From Actinomycetota bacterium (GTDB taxonomy: Bacteria; Actinomycetota; Coriobacteriia; Anaerosomatales; UBA912), in the NCBI GenBank assembly GCA_023488435.1, contig JAMDCK010000004.1:1-35651 (forward strand): a DNA stretch of 35,651 nucleotides, written 5' to 3'. Shown in pieces: positions 5,907 through 14,802 of the stretch (position 1 is the first letter of the stretch; each line of letters opens with the position of its first letter). The notes under the pieces were generated by a model. That model ran no database searches, was not told where the DNA came from, and was given only the letters and a program-made list of their open reading frames with translations. Position numbers and translations under genes: made by a program.

Positions 5907-8732
5907 CTATGCGCCCTTGCGCTTGCGCAGCCACTTCTCGAAGCTGATCACCGGCAGGATGATCGTCCCCGCTGCAGCCGCCATCAGGATCTGCCCGGGC
6001 TCAAGTGGTGCCGACCCGAAGATGCTGTTCATGAACGGAGCGTAGATGAAGATCGCCTGCAACACCAGGATCGATGCGATTCCTATGAACACGGTCTTGT
6101 TCGACAGGACCCCGATCTCCAGGATCGAGTTCTTGAGTGAACGGCAGTTGAGCAGATAGAAGATCTGGAACATGATGACCGTGGTGACAGCCGCTGTCTG
6201 CGCTGTAGCCAGTGCTCCTGGCTGACTGCCACCCGCAGCGTACACGTAGCTGAACAGTGCCACCGCGCCTGCAGTCATCAACACAGCGACGATGACCACA
6301 CGCATGATGACGAAACCGCTGAGTACCGGTGCATCCGGATCCCTGGGCTTGCGATTCATGATTCCGGGCTCCTTGGCTTCGAAGGCCAACGGAAGGGCCA
6401 GAGCGACTGCGGCGATCAGGTTGATCCAGAGTAGCTGGGTCGGACCCATCGGCAGAAGGAGTTCGCTGACTGTCACAGACACTCCGTCAACGATCTTCGT
6501 CACATCGCCGAAGGGGAAGAAGATGACCGCCCAGATAAGGATGAGCGCGAGTCCCAGGTTGGTCGGCAGGACGAATGCCAGCGACTTGATGAGGTTGTCG
6601 TAGACCCTTCGGCCTTCCTCGACAGCCGCCGCGATCGAAGCGAAGTTGTCGTCGACCAGCACGATCTCCGATGCTTCCTTGGAGACAGCGGTTCCGGTGA
6701 TGCCCATGGCGACACCGATGTTGGATTGCTTGAGCGCCGGTGCATCGTTGACGCCGTCACCCGTCATGGCGACGATGTGGCTCCGGCTCTGCAGGGCGTT
6801 CACGAGCCTGAGCTTGTGCTCGGGCGCCACGCGGGCGAATACGTTGCATGAGCTGGCTGCCTCGACGAGCTCGGCCTCGGACATCTCGGCGAGCTGTACG
6901 CCGGTGTAGACCCTGGGGGCATCTGGGTTTTTGGGCAGGATGTCGATCTGCTCGGCGATCGCCTGCGCGGTGCCTTTGTGGTCACCGGTGATCATCTTCA
7001 CTTCGATGCCAGCCTGGTGACACAGTTTGATAGCAGCCATAGCCTCAGGCCTGGGCGGATCGATCATCCCCTGAAGGCCGAGGAAGGTGAAGTCGCCATC
7101 GGTGTCGCTCATCTCGACCGCTGTCATGCCCGGCACCGCCTTCGAGGCGAATGCCAGAACCCGCATGCCGCGGGCGGCTAGGGCCTCGACCTCTCGCAGG
7201 ACGGTGTCGTGATCGAGGTCGACTTCCATGGCGGTATTGCAGCGGCTGAGGATCGCCTCGGGGGCACCCTTTATCAGGAGCACTCCGCCGTCGCGTGCAT
7301 TGAGAGTCGCCATGAACTGGTTCTCGGACTCGAACGGTATGGCGTCGAGACGGTCGTACTCTTTACGGAGAGCGTCAGCGCTCATGCCAGCCTTTTCGGC
7401 GGATACGAGCAGTGCACCCTCGGTGGGGTCACCGTTGATCTTCCAGGCGCCCTCGGCGTTCTCAAGAGATGCGTCGTTGCAGACAGCGCCGACCATCAGG
7501 AGTTCCCTGAAGTCCGAGGACAGATCGGCGAACTTGTCGCCGTTGCGCACCATGTGACCGGTTGGCTCGTAGCCGACTCCAGTCACCGACACCGCGCCGG
7601 ATGCCGGGGTCCACAGCTCCTGGACGGTCATTTCGTTGCGGGTCAGCGTACCGGTCTTGTCACTGCAGATCACGGTCGTCGAGCCAAGAGTCTCGACTGC
7701 GGGTAGCTTGCGGACGACGGCGTTACGTGCGGCCATGCGCTGGACACCGATGGCAAGCGCGATCGTGACGATCGCCGGCAGACCCTCCGGGATTGCTCCA
7801 ACTGCAAGTGCGATCGCAAATATGACGGTCTCGCGGAACGCCATGAAGAGTTCGGCGCCCGTTTCGTTCACAGTCCGCCAGGTACCAACGGCGAGCATGA
7901 CGACTGATATGCTGACGATCGCTACCGTGATGATCATACCGATCTTGTGGAGGTCCCGGGTAAGCGGTGTCTCCAGGTCGGTGGTCTCCTTGAGCATCGT
8001 CGAGATGCGTCCGAGCTCGGTGTTATCGGCAGTCTCTACCACGACTGCGGTACCGGTGCCGTAAGTCACCAGCGTGCCTGCGAACGTCATGCAGGTGCGA
8101 TCGCCGATTCCCGACTCGGGGGCGACCGGCGGGAGCTCTTTAGCTGACGGAACCGACTCTCCTGTGAGAGCGGCCTCTTCGATCTGAAGCGTGCGGGATT
8201 GGATGAGGCGCATGTCCGCGGGCACCCGATCCCCGCTGGCGAGAAGCACTACATCACCTGGCACCAGGTCGGTGGCGGGAAGCGTGACCTTCTTGCCGCC
8301 GCGCATGAGGGAGACGTTCTCCGGCACCATGCGCGAGAGGGCTTCGATGGCCTTACCGGCCTTGTACTCCTGGATGAACCCGATGATCGTATTGATGACA
8401 ACGACCGCAAGGATAACCAGGCCGTTCTTGATGCCACCGGTCGGATCCGCAATCATCGCCACGAATGCCGAGACGATCAGCACCCAGATGAGTGGGTTGT
8501 TGATCTGCCGCCAGATCAGGTCGAGGACGGTGTCGCCTTTGCCCCTCGAGATCACGTTGGGACCGTACGTTGCAAGCCTCTTGGCCGCTTCCGCCTCTGA
8601 CAGTCCGTCAGGATCGGTCTCGGTTAGCCCGACGACCTCCTCGGCAGTCAAGACATGCCACTGCTGTTCGCCGGATGCTGTTCCCTTTGGCTCGATTCCA
8701 CTCTTTGAAGTCGGGCTTTGACTCTTAGACAT
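5907..8732 (-). CDS. P2-type cation-transporting ATPase, cation not certain
   Basis: A 941-residue membrane pump that couples ATP hydrolysis to cation transport. It shows an N-terminal cation-ATPase domain (about 22-95), the actuator motif LTGES (189-193), the M4 motif VGAIPEGLPA (311-320), the phosphorylation site CSDKTGTLT (Asp358), MITGD and GDGVNDAPALK in the HAD domain, and six C-terminal membrane segments. The architecture matches SERCA/PMR1-like P2 ATPases. M5 reads LPTNLGLAL and M6 reads LLWINLIAAVALALP, so the acidic residues that bind Ca2+ in SERCA (the Glu in M5 and the TD of the NLVTDG motif) appear to be absent. Ca2+ specificity should therefore not be assumed. GAGGG precedes the ATG at 8732. 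The last 78 codons are duplicated at 5211-5446. Confidence 0.85.
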   Translation of the reverse strand: MSKSQSPTSKSGIEPKGTASGEQQWHVLTAEEVVGLTETDPDGLSEAEAAKRLATYGPNVISRGKGDTVLDLIWRQINNPLIWVLIVSAFVAMIADPTGGIKNGLVILAVVVINTIIGFIQEYKAGKAIEALSRMVPENVSLMRGGKKVTLPATDLVPGDVVLLASGDRVPADMRLIQSRTLQIEEAALTGESVPSAKELPPVAPESGIGDRTCMTFAGTLVTYGTGTAVVVETADNTELGRISTMLKETTDLETPLTRDLHKIGMIITVAIVSISVVMLAVGTWRTVNETGAELFMAFRETVIFAIALAVGAIPEGLPAIVTIALAIGVQRMAARNAVVRKLPAVETLGSTTVICSDKTGTLTRNEMTVQELWTPASGAVSVTGVGYEPTGHMVRNGDKFADLSSDFRELLMVGAVCNDASLENAEGAWKINGDPTEGALLVSAEKAGMSADALRKEYDRLDAIPFESENQFMATLNARDGGVLLIKGAPEAILSRCNTAMEVDLDHDTVLREVEALAARGMRVLAFASKAVPGMTAVEMSDTDGDFTFLGLQGMIDPPRPEAMAAIKLCHQAGIEVKMITGDHKGTAQAIAEQIDILPKNPDAPRVYTGVQLAEMSEAELVEAASSCNVFARVAPEHKLRLVNALQSRSHIVAMTGDGVNDAPALKQSNIGVAMGITGTAVSKEASEIVLVDDNFASIAAAVEEGRRVYDNLIKSLAFVLPTNLGLALILIWAVIFFPFGDVTKIVDGVSVTVSELLLPMGPTQLLWINLIAAVALALPLAFEAKEPGIMNRKPRDPDAPVLSGFVIMRVVIVAVLMTAGAVALFSYVYAAGGSQPGALATAQTAAVTTVIMFQIFYLLNCRSLKNSILEIGVLSNKTVFIGIASILVLQAIFIYAPFMNSIFGSAPLEPGQILMAAAAGTIILPVISFEKWLRKRKGA

Positions 8733-8862
8733 CGTTTCTTGCCCTCTCTTGTTGCTCGCTGATTAACGAGAAATTTGTCCGATGATACACGATGTTTCTT
8801 ACGTAAACAAAGTGGGGATATACGAACCACGATAATTGTTTCGTGAAATAGGAGGTGTCGAC

Positions 8863-9630
8863 GTGTCTCCCGAGATGATCGATTCCGGCGATTCGGAGGC
8901 TGGCTCCCCGACCGCCGCCACCCCTGACCGGCGGGCTTTCTTGATGGCCATAGGGGGATTCGCGGCGCTGGCGCTGGCGGGATGTGCGTCGCAAGAGCGT
9001 GCGGACGAGGTCGCCCCCGAGCCCGGTCAACCTGCCGCCCCCGCACCCGGCGGCGTCGCGCAGGACCCAGCTGGCGCGGGTGCCGGTGACGCTCTGCTCT
9101 CGGCGATCGAGCGCCGACGGTCGATCCGCTCATTCACCAACGACCCGATCTCCGACGCAGACATCTTGCAGCTGCTGTGGTCCGCTCAGGGCATCACGCT
9201 TCAAGATGCTGGCTTCCGAGCCGCCCCTTCGGCAGGTGCGCTATACCCGCTGGAGACCTACGTGGCGACCGCCGAGGGCGTGCGGCGCTACATCCCACGG
9301 CGACATGAGCTGGAGGATGCGGGCGACTCGGACATCCGCGGGCCGCTGGCCATTGCCTCGCTAGGGCAGATGTTCATCGCGCAGGCGCCGGCGGTCTTCA
9401 TCATCAACGCGGTCTACGCGCGAACGGAAGGTCGGTACGGCGATCGCGGGCGGCGCTACGTCCACATGGAGGTCGGTCACGCCGCCCAGAACCTCTCGCT
9501 GATGGCGGTGCACCAGGGGCGTGGATCCGTGATGATCGGTGCGTTCATCGATGCCGACATCCGGCGCCTGCTAGGCGCACCTGCCGAGGAGGACCCGCTC
9601 TACATAATCCCGGTGGGGACTCCGGGGTAG
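8863..9630 (+). CDS. SagB/ThcOx-type nitroreductase-fold dehydrogenase, exported as a lipoprotein
   Basis: A 255-aa protein. I chose the GTG at 8863 because AGGAGG (8850-8855) lies 7 nt upstream. Residues 22-41 form an export signal: Asp-Arg-Arg-Ala-Phe-Leu (twin-arginine-like) followed by a hydrophobic stretch and the lipobox LAGC (Cys41). A low-complexity Ala/Pro/Gly linker follows. The enzyme domain starts at RRSIRSFTNDPIS and carries PSAGALYPLE, typical of the SagB/ThcOx branch of FMN-dependent nitroreductases. The Tat-type signal suits a protein exported already folded with FMN. It would sit outside the membrane. The substrate is unknown, and no peptide-toxin synthesis genes lie nearby. 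Confidence 0.8.
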   Translation: MSPEMIDSGDSEAGSPTAATPDRRAFLMAIGGFAALALAGCASQERADEVAPEPGQPAAPAPGGVAQDPAGAGAGDALLSAIERRRSIRSFTNDPISDADILQLLWSAQGITLQDAGFRAAPSAGALYPLETYVATAEGVRRYIPRRHELEDAGDSDIRGPLAIASLGQMFIAQAPAVFIINAVYARTEGRYGDRGRRYVHMEVGHAAQNLSLMAVHQGRGSVMIGAFIDADIRRLLGAPAEEDPLYIIPVGTPG

Positions 9631-9655
9631 AGCCGCGAGTGGGGAGCGCGAGCCG

Positions 9656-9680
9656 GGCGGGCGCAGCGAATGCGTCCGCC
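9656..9680. terminator. Hairpin between convergent nitroreductase and ABC transporter genes
   Basis: A 10-bp near-perfect stem (9656-9665 with 9671-9680, one mismatch that can form G-U) around GCGAA, placed exactly between two converging stop codons. It probably ends transcription from both sides, although there is no clear T-run. Confidence 0.45.
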
Positions 9681-10765
9681 TACTCCGGGAAGAACACCGT
9701 GTGTGCGGGGTCGAAGACGATCTCGACCCGGGTCCCTTCGGCGATCAGCCTGGTGGAAGACATGAGCGAGTGCAGCCCCAGGCCGTCGGGTAGCGCAAGG
9801 GTGTAGAGCGCGTCGGCGCCTAGGAAACGCGCGGCGGTCACGATCGCCTCGCCTTGCGGGGAGGGGGCGATGCGCACGTCGTCGGGCCGAACGACGAGGT
9901 AGCCGGTCGTCGCTTCCGGGCACTTGGGGCCCTCGTGGGGAAAGACGCCCAGCGCCGAGACCAGATCGCAGCCACGCACGGTAGCTGGGACGAAGTCGAC
10001 TACCCCAGTGAACTCGGCGACGAATCTGTCGGCGGGGTCATGGTAGATGGTATACGGAATGTCGACCTGCACGAGTCGGCCTTTGTCCATCACTCCGACA
10101 CGGTCTGATAGCGAGAACGCCTCCTCCTGATCGTGGGTGACGAGCACGACCGTGGCGCCGGCAGCCTTCAGGATGTCCTTGGTCTCGTTGCGAAGTCCGA
10201 CCCGAAGCTCGGCATCGAGGTTGGAGAAGGGCTCGTCGAGCAAGATGACCGCCGGGGCTGGGGCGAGTGACCTGGCGAGCGCCACCCGCTGACGTTGCCC
10301 GCCGGACAGCTCGTGCGGATAGCGCTTGGCTGCGTCCGCGAGTCCCACGAGATCCAGAAGCTCGCCCACCCGCGCCGCAACGACCGCTTTTCCCTGCCGA
10401 TGCAGGCCGAAGGCCACGTTCTCGAAGATCGTCATGTGCGGGAAGAGCGCGTAGTCCTGGAAGACGATGCCGACTCCCCGGGCCTCAGGCGGCACGTTGT
10501 TGTCGGCGTCGAACATTGGGCGACCGTCGATGGTGATGGTGCCAGTTGTGGGTGTTTCGAGCCCGGCGAGCATCCGCAGCGTCGTGGTCTTGCCGCAACC
10601 CGAAGGGCCAAGCAGCGCGAAGAACTCGCCCTTGGCAATCGAGAGAGAAACGTCGTCTACTGCGACGACCCCGGCAAAGTCCTTGCTCACGCCCTCCATC
10701 GTCACGTGCGGCCTGACTGCCGGACAACCTGTGGCGGGCAAGCTCTCGGGTGAGACGAACATCAT
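9680..10765 (-). CDS. fbpC: Ferric iron ABC transporter, ATP-binding protein
   Basis: A 361-aa ATPase energising import through the permease encoded directly upstream. It shows Walker A GPSGCGKTT, the signature LSGGQRQRVALARSLA, Walker B VILLDEPFSNLD, the switch histidine in VTHDQEEA, and a C-terminal TOBE-like regulatory domain. This layout is shared by the FbpC/PotA/CysA group. The Fbp assignment comes from the fused permease and the ferric-binding type lipoprotein in the same operon. The start overlaps the permease stop by 4 bases (10762-10765), with GAAAGGAA upstream. Confidence 0.82.
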   Translation of the reverse strand: MMFVSPESLPATGCPAVRPHVTMEGVSKDFAGVVAVDDVSLSIAKGEFFALLGPSGCGKTTTLRMLAGLETPTTGTITIDGRPMFDADNNVPPEARGVGIVFQDYALFPHMTIFENVAFGLHRQGKAVVAARVGELLDLVGLADAAKRYPHELSGGQRQRVALARSLAPAPAVILLDEPFSNLDAELRVGLRNETKDILKAAGATVVLVTHDQEEAFSLSDRVGVMDKGRLVQVDIPYTIYHDPADRFVAEFTGVVDFVPATVRGCDLVSALGVFPHEGPKCPEATTGYLVVRPDDVRIAPSPQGEAIVTAARFLGADALYTLALPDGLGLHSLMSSTRLIAEGTRVEIVFDPAHTVFFPE

Positions 10766-12411
10766 GTCGACGATTCCTTTCTACCTTCAGGCTTTCCCAG
10801 CCCGATAAGCAGTTTGATAGGCAGCAAACCGGCTACCACGATGGCGAGCGCGGGGAGGGCGGCGGCGCTCCACAGCGACTCGGCGGCCATCTGCCACACC
10901 CAGATTGCCAGGGTGTCGTACCCGAACGGGCGCAACATGACGGTGATCGGCAGCTCCTTCATGACATCGACGAACACTAGCGTGGCGCCCGCCAGCAGAC
11001 CTGGGAGGATCAGCGGTAGCTTGATGCGCACAATCGACCGGAGCGGACCGGCTCCAAGCGATCTAGCCGCCGAGACGATGTTAGGCGATATCTTGTCCAT
11101 GCTCGAATCGACGCTGCTGTAAGCGATCGCCATGAAGCGCACGGCGTAGGCGTACGTGAGTCCTACGAGCGACCCTGTCAGGATCAGCCCTGGTGAGACA
11201 CCCCACCAAGCTTGCGTCCACTCGTTGATGGTCCGGTCGAACGCGGCCAGCGGGATGATTACGCCGACCGCAATCACAGCGCCGGGAATCGAGTACCCCA
11301 CGTTGACACTCCGAGAGGCCCACTGCACAAGCCGTCCCTTCTGCAGCCGAGCCATGCCTGCCATCACCAGCGCCAGTCCTACTGAGACCGCTGCCGCCAG
11401 CCCTGCCAGCGTCAGGCTGTTCGCGCCCAGCTCGACGTAGGTCCTAACCTCCGACGAGGTCATCTCGGCGGCTTCGCCAACCGCCCATATCGAGAGCTGC
11501 CCAGCCGGGATTCCGAAGGCTGCGATCAGCACCACGACGCACGTCAGGAATGCCGCCGCCTTGCGCCAACCGAGCAGCTGGACCGCGTCGCTGCTCTGCG
11601 TTCGGCCTTTCGACTGGTGATAAGCGCGTCGACTGCGGAGGCGTCTCTCGGCAAGCAGCAGTGCGAGCATGAGGATTGCCAGCAACCCCGCGAGCTCCGA
11701 GGCGGCCCCGATGTCCATGAGGCCTGTCCACGTGCGGAGAATCCCGTCGGAGATCGTCGGGAAGTTGAAGTACCTGACCGTCGCGAAGTCTGCGACCGCC
11801 TCCATGAGCGCGAGTGAGACTCCGGCGGCGATGGACGGTCGTGCCAGCGGCAATGCGACCTTGAAGAAGATGCGGGACTTGCTCGCGCCAAGGGCTCGGG
11901 CGGCTTCAATCGCGGTGGCCGACTGCTCCTCGAAGCCGGCCTTGGCCAGCAAATAGACGTACGGGTAGAGAACCAGAGTCATGACGACGATGGCGCCCCA
12001 ACCCGATCTGATGTCGGGGAACACCAGGGCAGCCAGCCCGATATCTCGGAGCAAAGACTGCACCGGCCCGGCGAAATCGAAGGTCGCAATGTAGATGAAT
12101 CCCATGATGTAGGCGGGAACCGCCATGGGCAGGACGAGCATCCACTGGAAGGCCCTCCTGCCCGGGAAGTGATACGCGGTGACCAGCCAGGCGAGCCCGG
12201 TCCCGAGCACCGCGGTGCCCACTCCCACGCCCAAGACCAGCAGGAGCGTGTTGCGCAGCATGCCCGGCAGGATCGTGTCCCACAGGTGCCGCCACACCTC
12301 GACCGAGGGGGTAAGGAGAGAAGAGGCCACCACGACCACCGGCAGTAGTGTCAACCCTGCGATAAGCAGAGGGACGATCTGCAGTAGATTGAGGCGGCCT
12401 CTTCTATTCAT
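10762..12411 (-). CDS. fbpB: Ferric iron ABC transporter, fused double permease
   Basis: The 549-aa protein has about 12 membrane segments in two homologous halves. Each carries a binding-protein-dependent transport (EAA) loop: EAARALGASKSRIFFKVALPLA in the first half and SAARSLGAGPLRSIVRIKLPLI in the second. Such fused permeases are characteristic of FbpB/SfuB-type iron importers, as opposed to the separate permease pairs of polyamine systems. It sits between the binding lipoprotein and the ATPase genes in one minus-strand operon. Confidence 0.83.
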   Translation of the reverse strand: MNRRGRLNLLQIVPLLIAGLTLLPVVVVASSLLTPSVEVWRHLWDTILPGMLRNTLLLVLGVGVGTAVLGTGLAWLVTAYHFPGRRAFQWMLVLPMAVPAYIMGFIYIATFDFAGPVQSLLRDIGLAALVFPDIRSGWGAIVVMTLVLYPYVYLLAKAGFEEQSATAIEAARALGASKSRIFFKVALPLARPSIAAGVSLALMEAVADFATVRYFNFPTISDGILRTWTGLMDIGAASELAGLLAILMLALLLAERRLRSRRAYHQSKGRTQSSDAVQLLGWRKAAAFLTCVVVLIAAFGIPAGQLSIWAVGEAAEMTSSEVRTYVELGANSLTLAGLAAAVSVGLALVMAGMARLQKGRLVQWASRSVNVGYSIPGAVIAVGVIIPLAAFDRTINEWTQAWWGVSPGLILTGSLVGLTYAYAVRFMAIAYSSVDSSMDKISPNIVSAARSLGAGPLRSIVRIKLPLILPGLLAGATLVFVDVMKELPITVMLRPFGYDTLAIWVWQMAAESLWSAAALPALAIVVAGLLPIKLLIGLGKPEGRKESST

Positions 12412-12454
12412 CTATGCTTGCAAGCTTTCCGAACTGTTCAAGAAGTGACCTTAC

Positions 12455-13504
12455 CTACTGGTAGCCGACCCTGTTCATGAGCTCCACGGCCTGCGACTGC
12501 AGACGGCCAAGCTCTTCCTTAGCGAGCGGATCGGCGGAGTACTCACCGAACTCGGCAATGATCGGATGCACCGGAGCTGCCGGGTTGGCCGGGAACTCGT
12601 GGTTGGTACCGGCGAACATCTCTTGGCCATCACCGCTGAGCCACTCTATCAGAGCGATTGCGTTCTCGCGATTGGGAGCATTTGCGGTGACGCCTGCGCC
12701 GCTCACGTTGACATGAGCGCCTCGGTCAGCCTGATTGGCCCAGAAGAGCTGGACCGGGAACGCGGAGTCTTCCTCCAACAGCCTGCCTAGGTAGTAGTGG
12801 TTGGTGATCGCGACGTCACCTCGGCCTGCTGCGAGGCTCTTGAGGATCTCGTTGTCGCTGTCGATCAGGATCGGCTCGTTGGCCACCCATCCACGCACGA
12901 TCTCCTCGGCTCTGGCCTCGCCGTGCTCGGCGATCAGGCTGGAGACCAGCGATTGCGTGTAGGAGTGGGTGGATGGACGCATCACGAGGCGGCCTCTCCA
13001 CTGCGGATCGGCGAGGGCCTCGTAGGTCGATAGCTCATCTGCCGAGACACGATCTGGGTGGTACAGGATGGTCCTCACTCGCTGCGTGAGACCGAACCAG
13101 CGGTTCTCGGCATCGCGGAGTTCCGCAGGAATGTTGTCTTGCAGGACTTGGCTGTCCACCGGAGCGAGCAACCCGTCCTCTGCGGCCAGCCACAGGTTAC
13201 CGGCGTCAACTGCGATGAAGACGTCGGCGAGTGTGTTCTCGCCCTCAGCCTTAAGGCGCTCACGCAACAGGGCGTCTGCGCCGGTGGTGAACCTGACTTC
13301 GATGCCGGTTTCCTCGGTGAACCTGTCAAACACCGGCTCAACGCCGTAGTGACGCGAGGTGTAGACATTGACATAGCGAGGCCCGGCGGCCTCCTCTGGC
13401 TGCTCCGCAGCCGGCTGTTCGGCCGGGGCGCAGCCCACCAAGGCCATCGCTGCCGCCGCCAAAGCCGCGAACAGCGCGAGTAGCACACTCTTCCTTCGCA
13501 ACAT
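12455..13504 (-). CDS. fbpA: Ferric iron-binding lipoprotein of the Fbp ABC transporter
   Basis: A 349-aa solute-binding protein. The frame opens further upstream, but the ATG at 13504 has GGAG 7 nt before it and starts a proper lipoprotein signal: MLRRKSVLLALF, a hydrophobic stretch, then LVGC (Cys25), followed by an Ala/Pro/Glu linker. The mature part begins with VNVYTSRHYGVEPVFDRF, typical of FbpA-type family 1 binding proteins. The paired tyrosines in TNHYYLGRL match the YY motif that ligates ferric iron in this family. Tethered outside the membrane, it would deliver Fe3+ to the permease. Iron specificity is from family pattern; thiamine- or sulfate-binding relatives are less likely. Confidence 0.82.
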   Translation of the reverse strand: MLRRKSVLLALFAALAAAAMALVGCAPAEQPAAEQPEEAAGPRYVNVYTSRHYGVEPVFDRFTEETGIEVRFTTGADALLRERLKAEGENTLADVFIAVDAGNLWLAAEDGLLAPVDSQVLQDNIPAELRDAENRWFGLTQRVRTILYHPDRVSADELSTYEALADPQWRGRLVMRPSTHSYTQSLVSSLIAEHGEARAEEIVRGWVANEPILIDSDNEILKSLAAGRGDVAITNHYYLGRLLEEDSAFPVQLFWANQADRGAHVNVSGAGVTANAPNRENAIALIEWLSGDGQEMFAGTNHEFPANPAAPVHPIIAEFGEYSADPLAKEELGRLQSQAVELMNRVGYQ

Positions 13505-13569
13505 CGATTTCTCCAATCTCCAGCATCCGTGTCCGGCCGCTGTCTTCGCCAATGCTAACTGTGTTGCGT

Positions 13570-13598
13570 AGTCTATGCTCCCATCGAACCGCTGTCAA
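13570..13598 (-). promoter_or_regulatory. Sigma-70-type promoter of the fbp operon
   Basis: On the minus strand TTGACA (13598-13593) and TAGACT (13575-13570) are separated by exactly 17 bp, about 65 bp upstream of the fbpA start. The -35 is consensus and the -10 matches 4 of 6. No convincing Fur or DtxR box was seen over it. Confidence 0.6.
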
Positions 13599-13677
13599 CA
13601 CCCCAGTACGCGATCATTGAAGGATTGCGATGGTGCGTGGCGAAATCACCCTCGGTTCGCGCAGGTCCGCCTGCCAG

Positions 13678-13706
13678 TTGCCGACTGAGCGTGCCCGGTT
13701 TAGAAT
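13678..13706 (+). promoter_or_regulatory. Sigma-70-type promoter of the hydrogenase operon
   Basis: TTGCCG (13678-13683) and TAGAAT (13701-13706) with a 17-bp spacer, giving a leader of about 65 nt before the hydB start. The -10 matches 5 of 6 and the -35 matches 4 of 6. Confidence 0.5.
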
Positions 13707-13779
13707 CATCAGGGCCTGTCATTTGCTCCTGCGTTTGCGATCCCGGTGAGCTTGACCGTCGCGGTAAGGGGAATCAACG

Positions 13780-14802
13780 GTGTTCTTTCGCGTGATAGCC
13801 AAGGATGATATCGCCGACCTCGTCTACGGCTTCATGGTCGACCATGAAGTGATCGGACCGGTCGCCAAAGGTGATGACTTCGTCTTCGCACCGATCGACA
13901 AGGCTTCCGAGCTGCGGCTCGACTACGACACCACGCTACTGCCCCCCAAGAAGTTCTTCTTGCCACCCAAAGAGCAGCTGATGGAGTTCTCGGTGGTCGA
14001 CGGCGAAGCGATCTCGTCCCTGGAGCCCGCCGTACCGCGCGTTATTTTCGGCTTGCACACGTGTGATCTCAACGGGCTGCTGCTGCTCGATAACGTTTTC
14101 TTGTCCGGCTACGAGGATCCTTACTATAAGACCCGCCGAGACAACACCTTGCTTGTGGGAGTGAGTTGCACTCCGCAAGATACGTGTTTCTGCAACTCCT
14201 TCGGCACTGATGAATCGTATCGCGGGTTCGACATCTTCCTCACTGACCTCGGTGACCGGTATTTCGCATCGGTGCGCTCGATACAAGGCGCCGACCTGAT
14301 CGACCACCATGTGGAGACGCGGATGGTCACCGACGAGGACGTGGCCGATTTCCAGCGGGTCACCAACGAGTTCAAGGGCTCGTTTGCGCGCAATGTGGAC
14401 ACCTCGCAGCTTCCGCTGCTGCTCGACGCCAAGTTCAACGACCCCTTGTGGGAGGAACTCGGCGATCGTTGTCTGAGCTGCGGGGCGTGCTCGATGGTGT
14501 GCCCGACCTGCTACTGCTTTGACGTGAAGGACGAGCTTGCCGCCAACGGCGATGAAGGAACGCGTTCACGCAACTGGGACAGCTGCATGTTCCACGAGTT
14601 CGCTGAGGTGGCTCAGCGCCACAATTTCCGAGGTTCGCGAGCCAGCCGCGTCAAATACCGCTACTACCACAAGCAGTGGGGCTACCTGTCGAAGTTCGAG
14701 AAGGTGCTCTGCGTCGGGTGTGCGCGATGCGAGCGCGCGTGTAAAGCCGATATCAACCCGGCCGTCGTCATCGAGGCCTTGCAGGCGAAGGGATCCGAAT
14801 GA
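13780..14802 (+). CDS. hydB: Group 3b-like [NiFe] hydrogenase/sulfhydrogenase, beta (iron-sulfur) subunit
   Basis: The 340-aa electron-transfer subunit is related to HydB of archaeal sulfhydrogenase and to AsrA of anaerobic sulfite reductase. It carries CTPQDTCFCNSFGTD near residue 130, then two ferredoxin-like motifs, CLSCGACSMVCPTCYC (about 230) and CVGCARCERACKADI (about 310). These bind [4Fe-4S] clusters linking the flavin subunit to the hydrogenase. It starts at a GTG with AAGGGG upstream, and overlaps hydG by 4 bases (14799-14802). AsrA-type sulfite reduction is less likely because the hydrogenase subunits follow in the same operon. Confidence 0.85.
   Translation: MFFRVIAKDDIADLVYGFMVDHEVIGPVAKGDDFVFAPIDKASELRLDYDTTLLPPKKFFLPPKEQLMEFSVVDGEAISSLEPAVPRVIFGLHTCDLNGLLLLDNVFLSGYEDPYYKTRRDNTLLVGVSCTPQDTCFCNSFGTDESYRGFDIFLTDLGDRYFASVRSIQGADLIDHHVETRMVTDEDVADFQRVTNEFKGSFARNVDTSQLPLLLDAKFNDPLWEELGDRCLSCGACSMVCPTCYCFDVKDELAANGDEGTRSRNWDSCMFHEFAEVAQRHNFRGSRASRVKYRYYHKQWGYLSKFEKVLCVGCARCERACKADINPAVVIEALQAKGSE

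Larger units (their letters stand above)
4750..6143. repeat. Tandem direct duplication, period 696 bp (copies 4750-5447 and 5446-6143)
   Basis: Two adjacent copies of about 698 bp, sharing 2 bp (CG) at the junction. I saw no differences between them in the parts compared. Each unit holds the 5' end of the PEP carboxylase gene, the intergenic hairpin and the last 240 or so bases of the P-type ATPase gene. Both complete genes survive; the extra material is one PEPC 5' fragment and one ATPase 3' fragment fused out of frame at 5446. This may be real or an assembly error. Confidence 0.95.
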
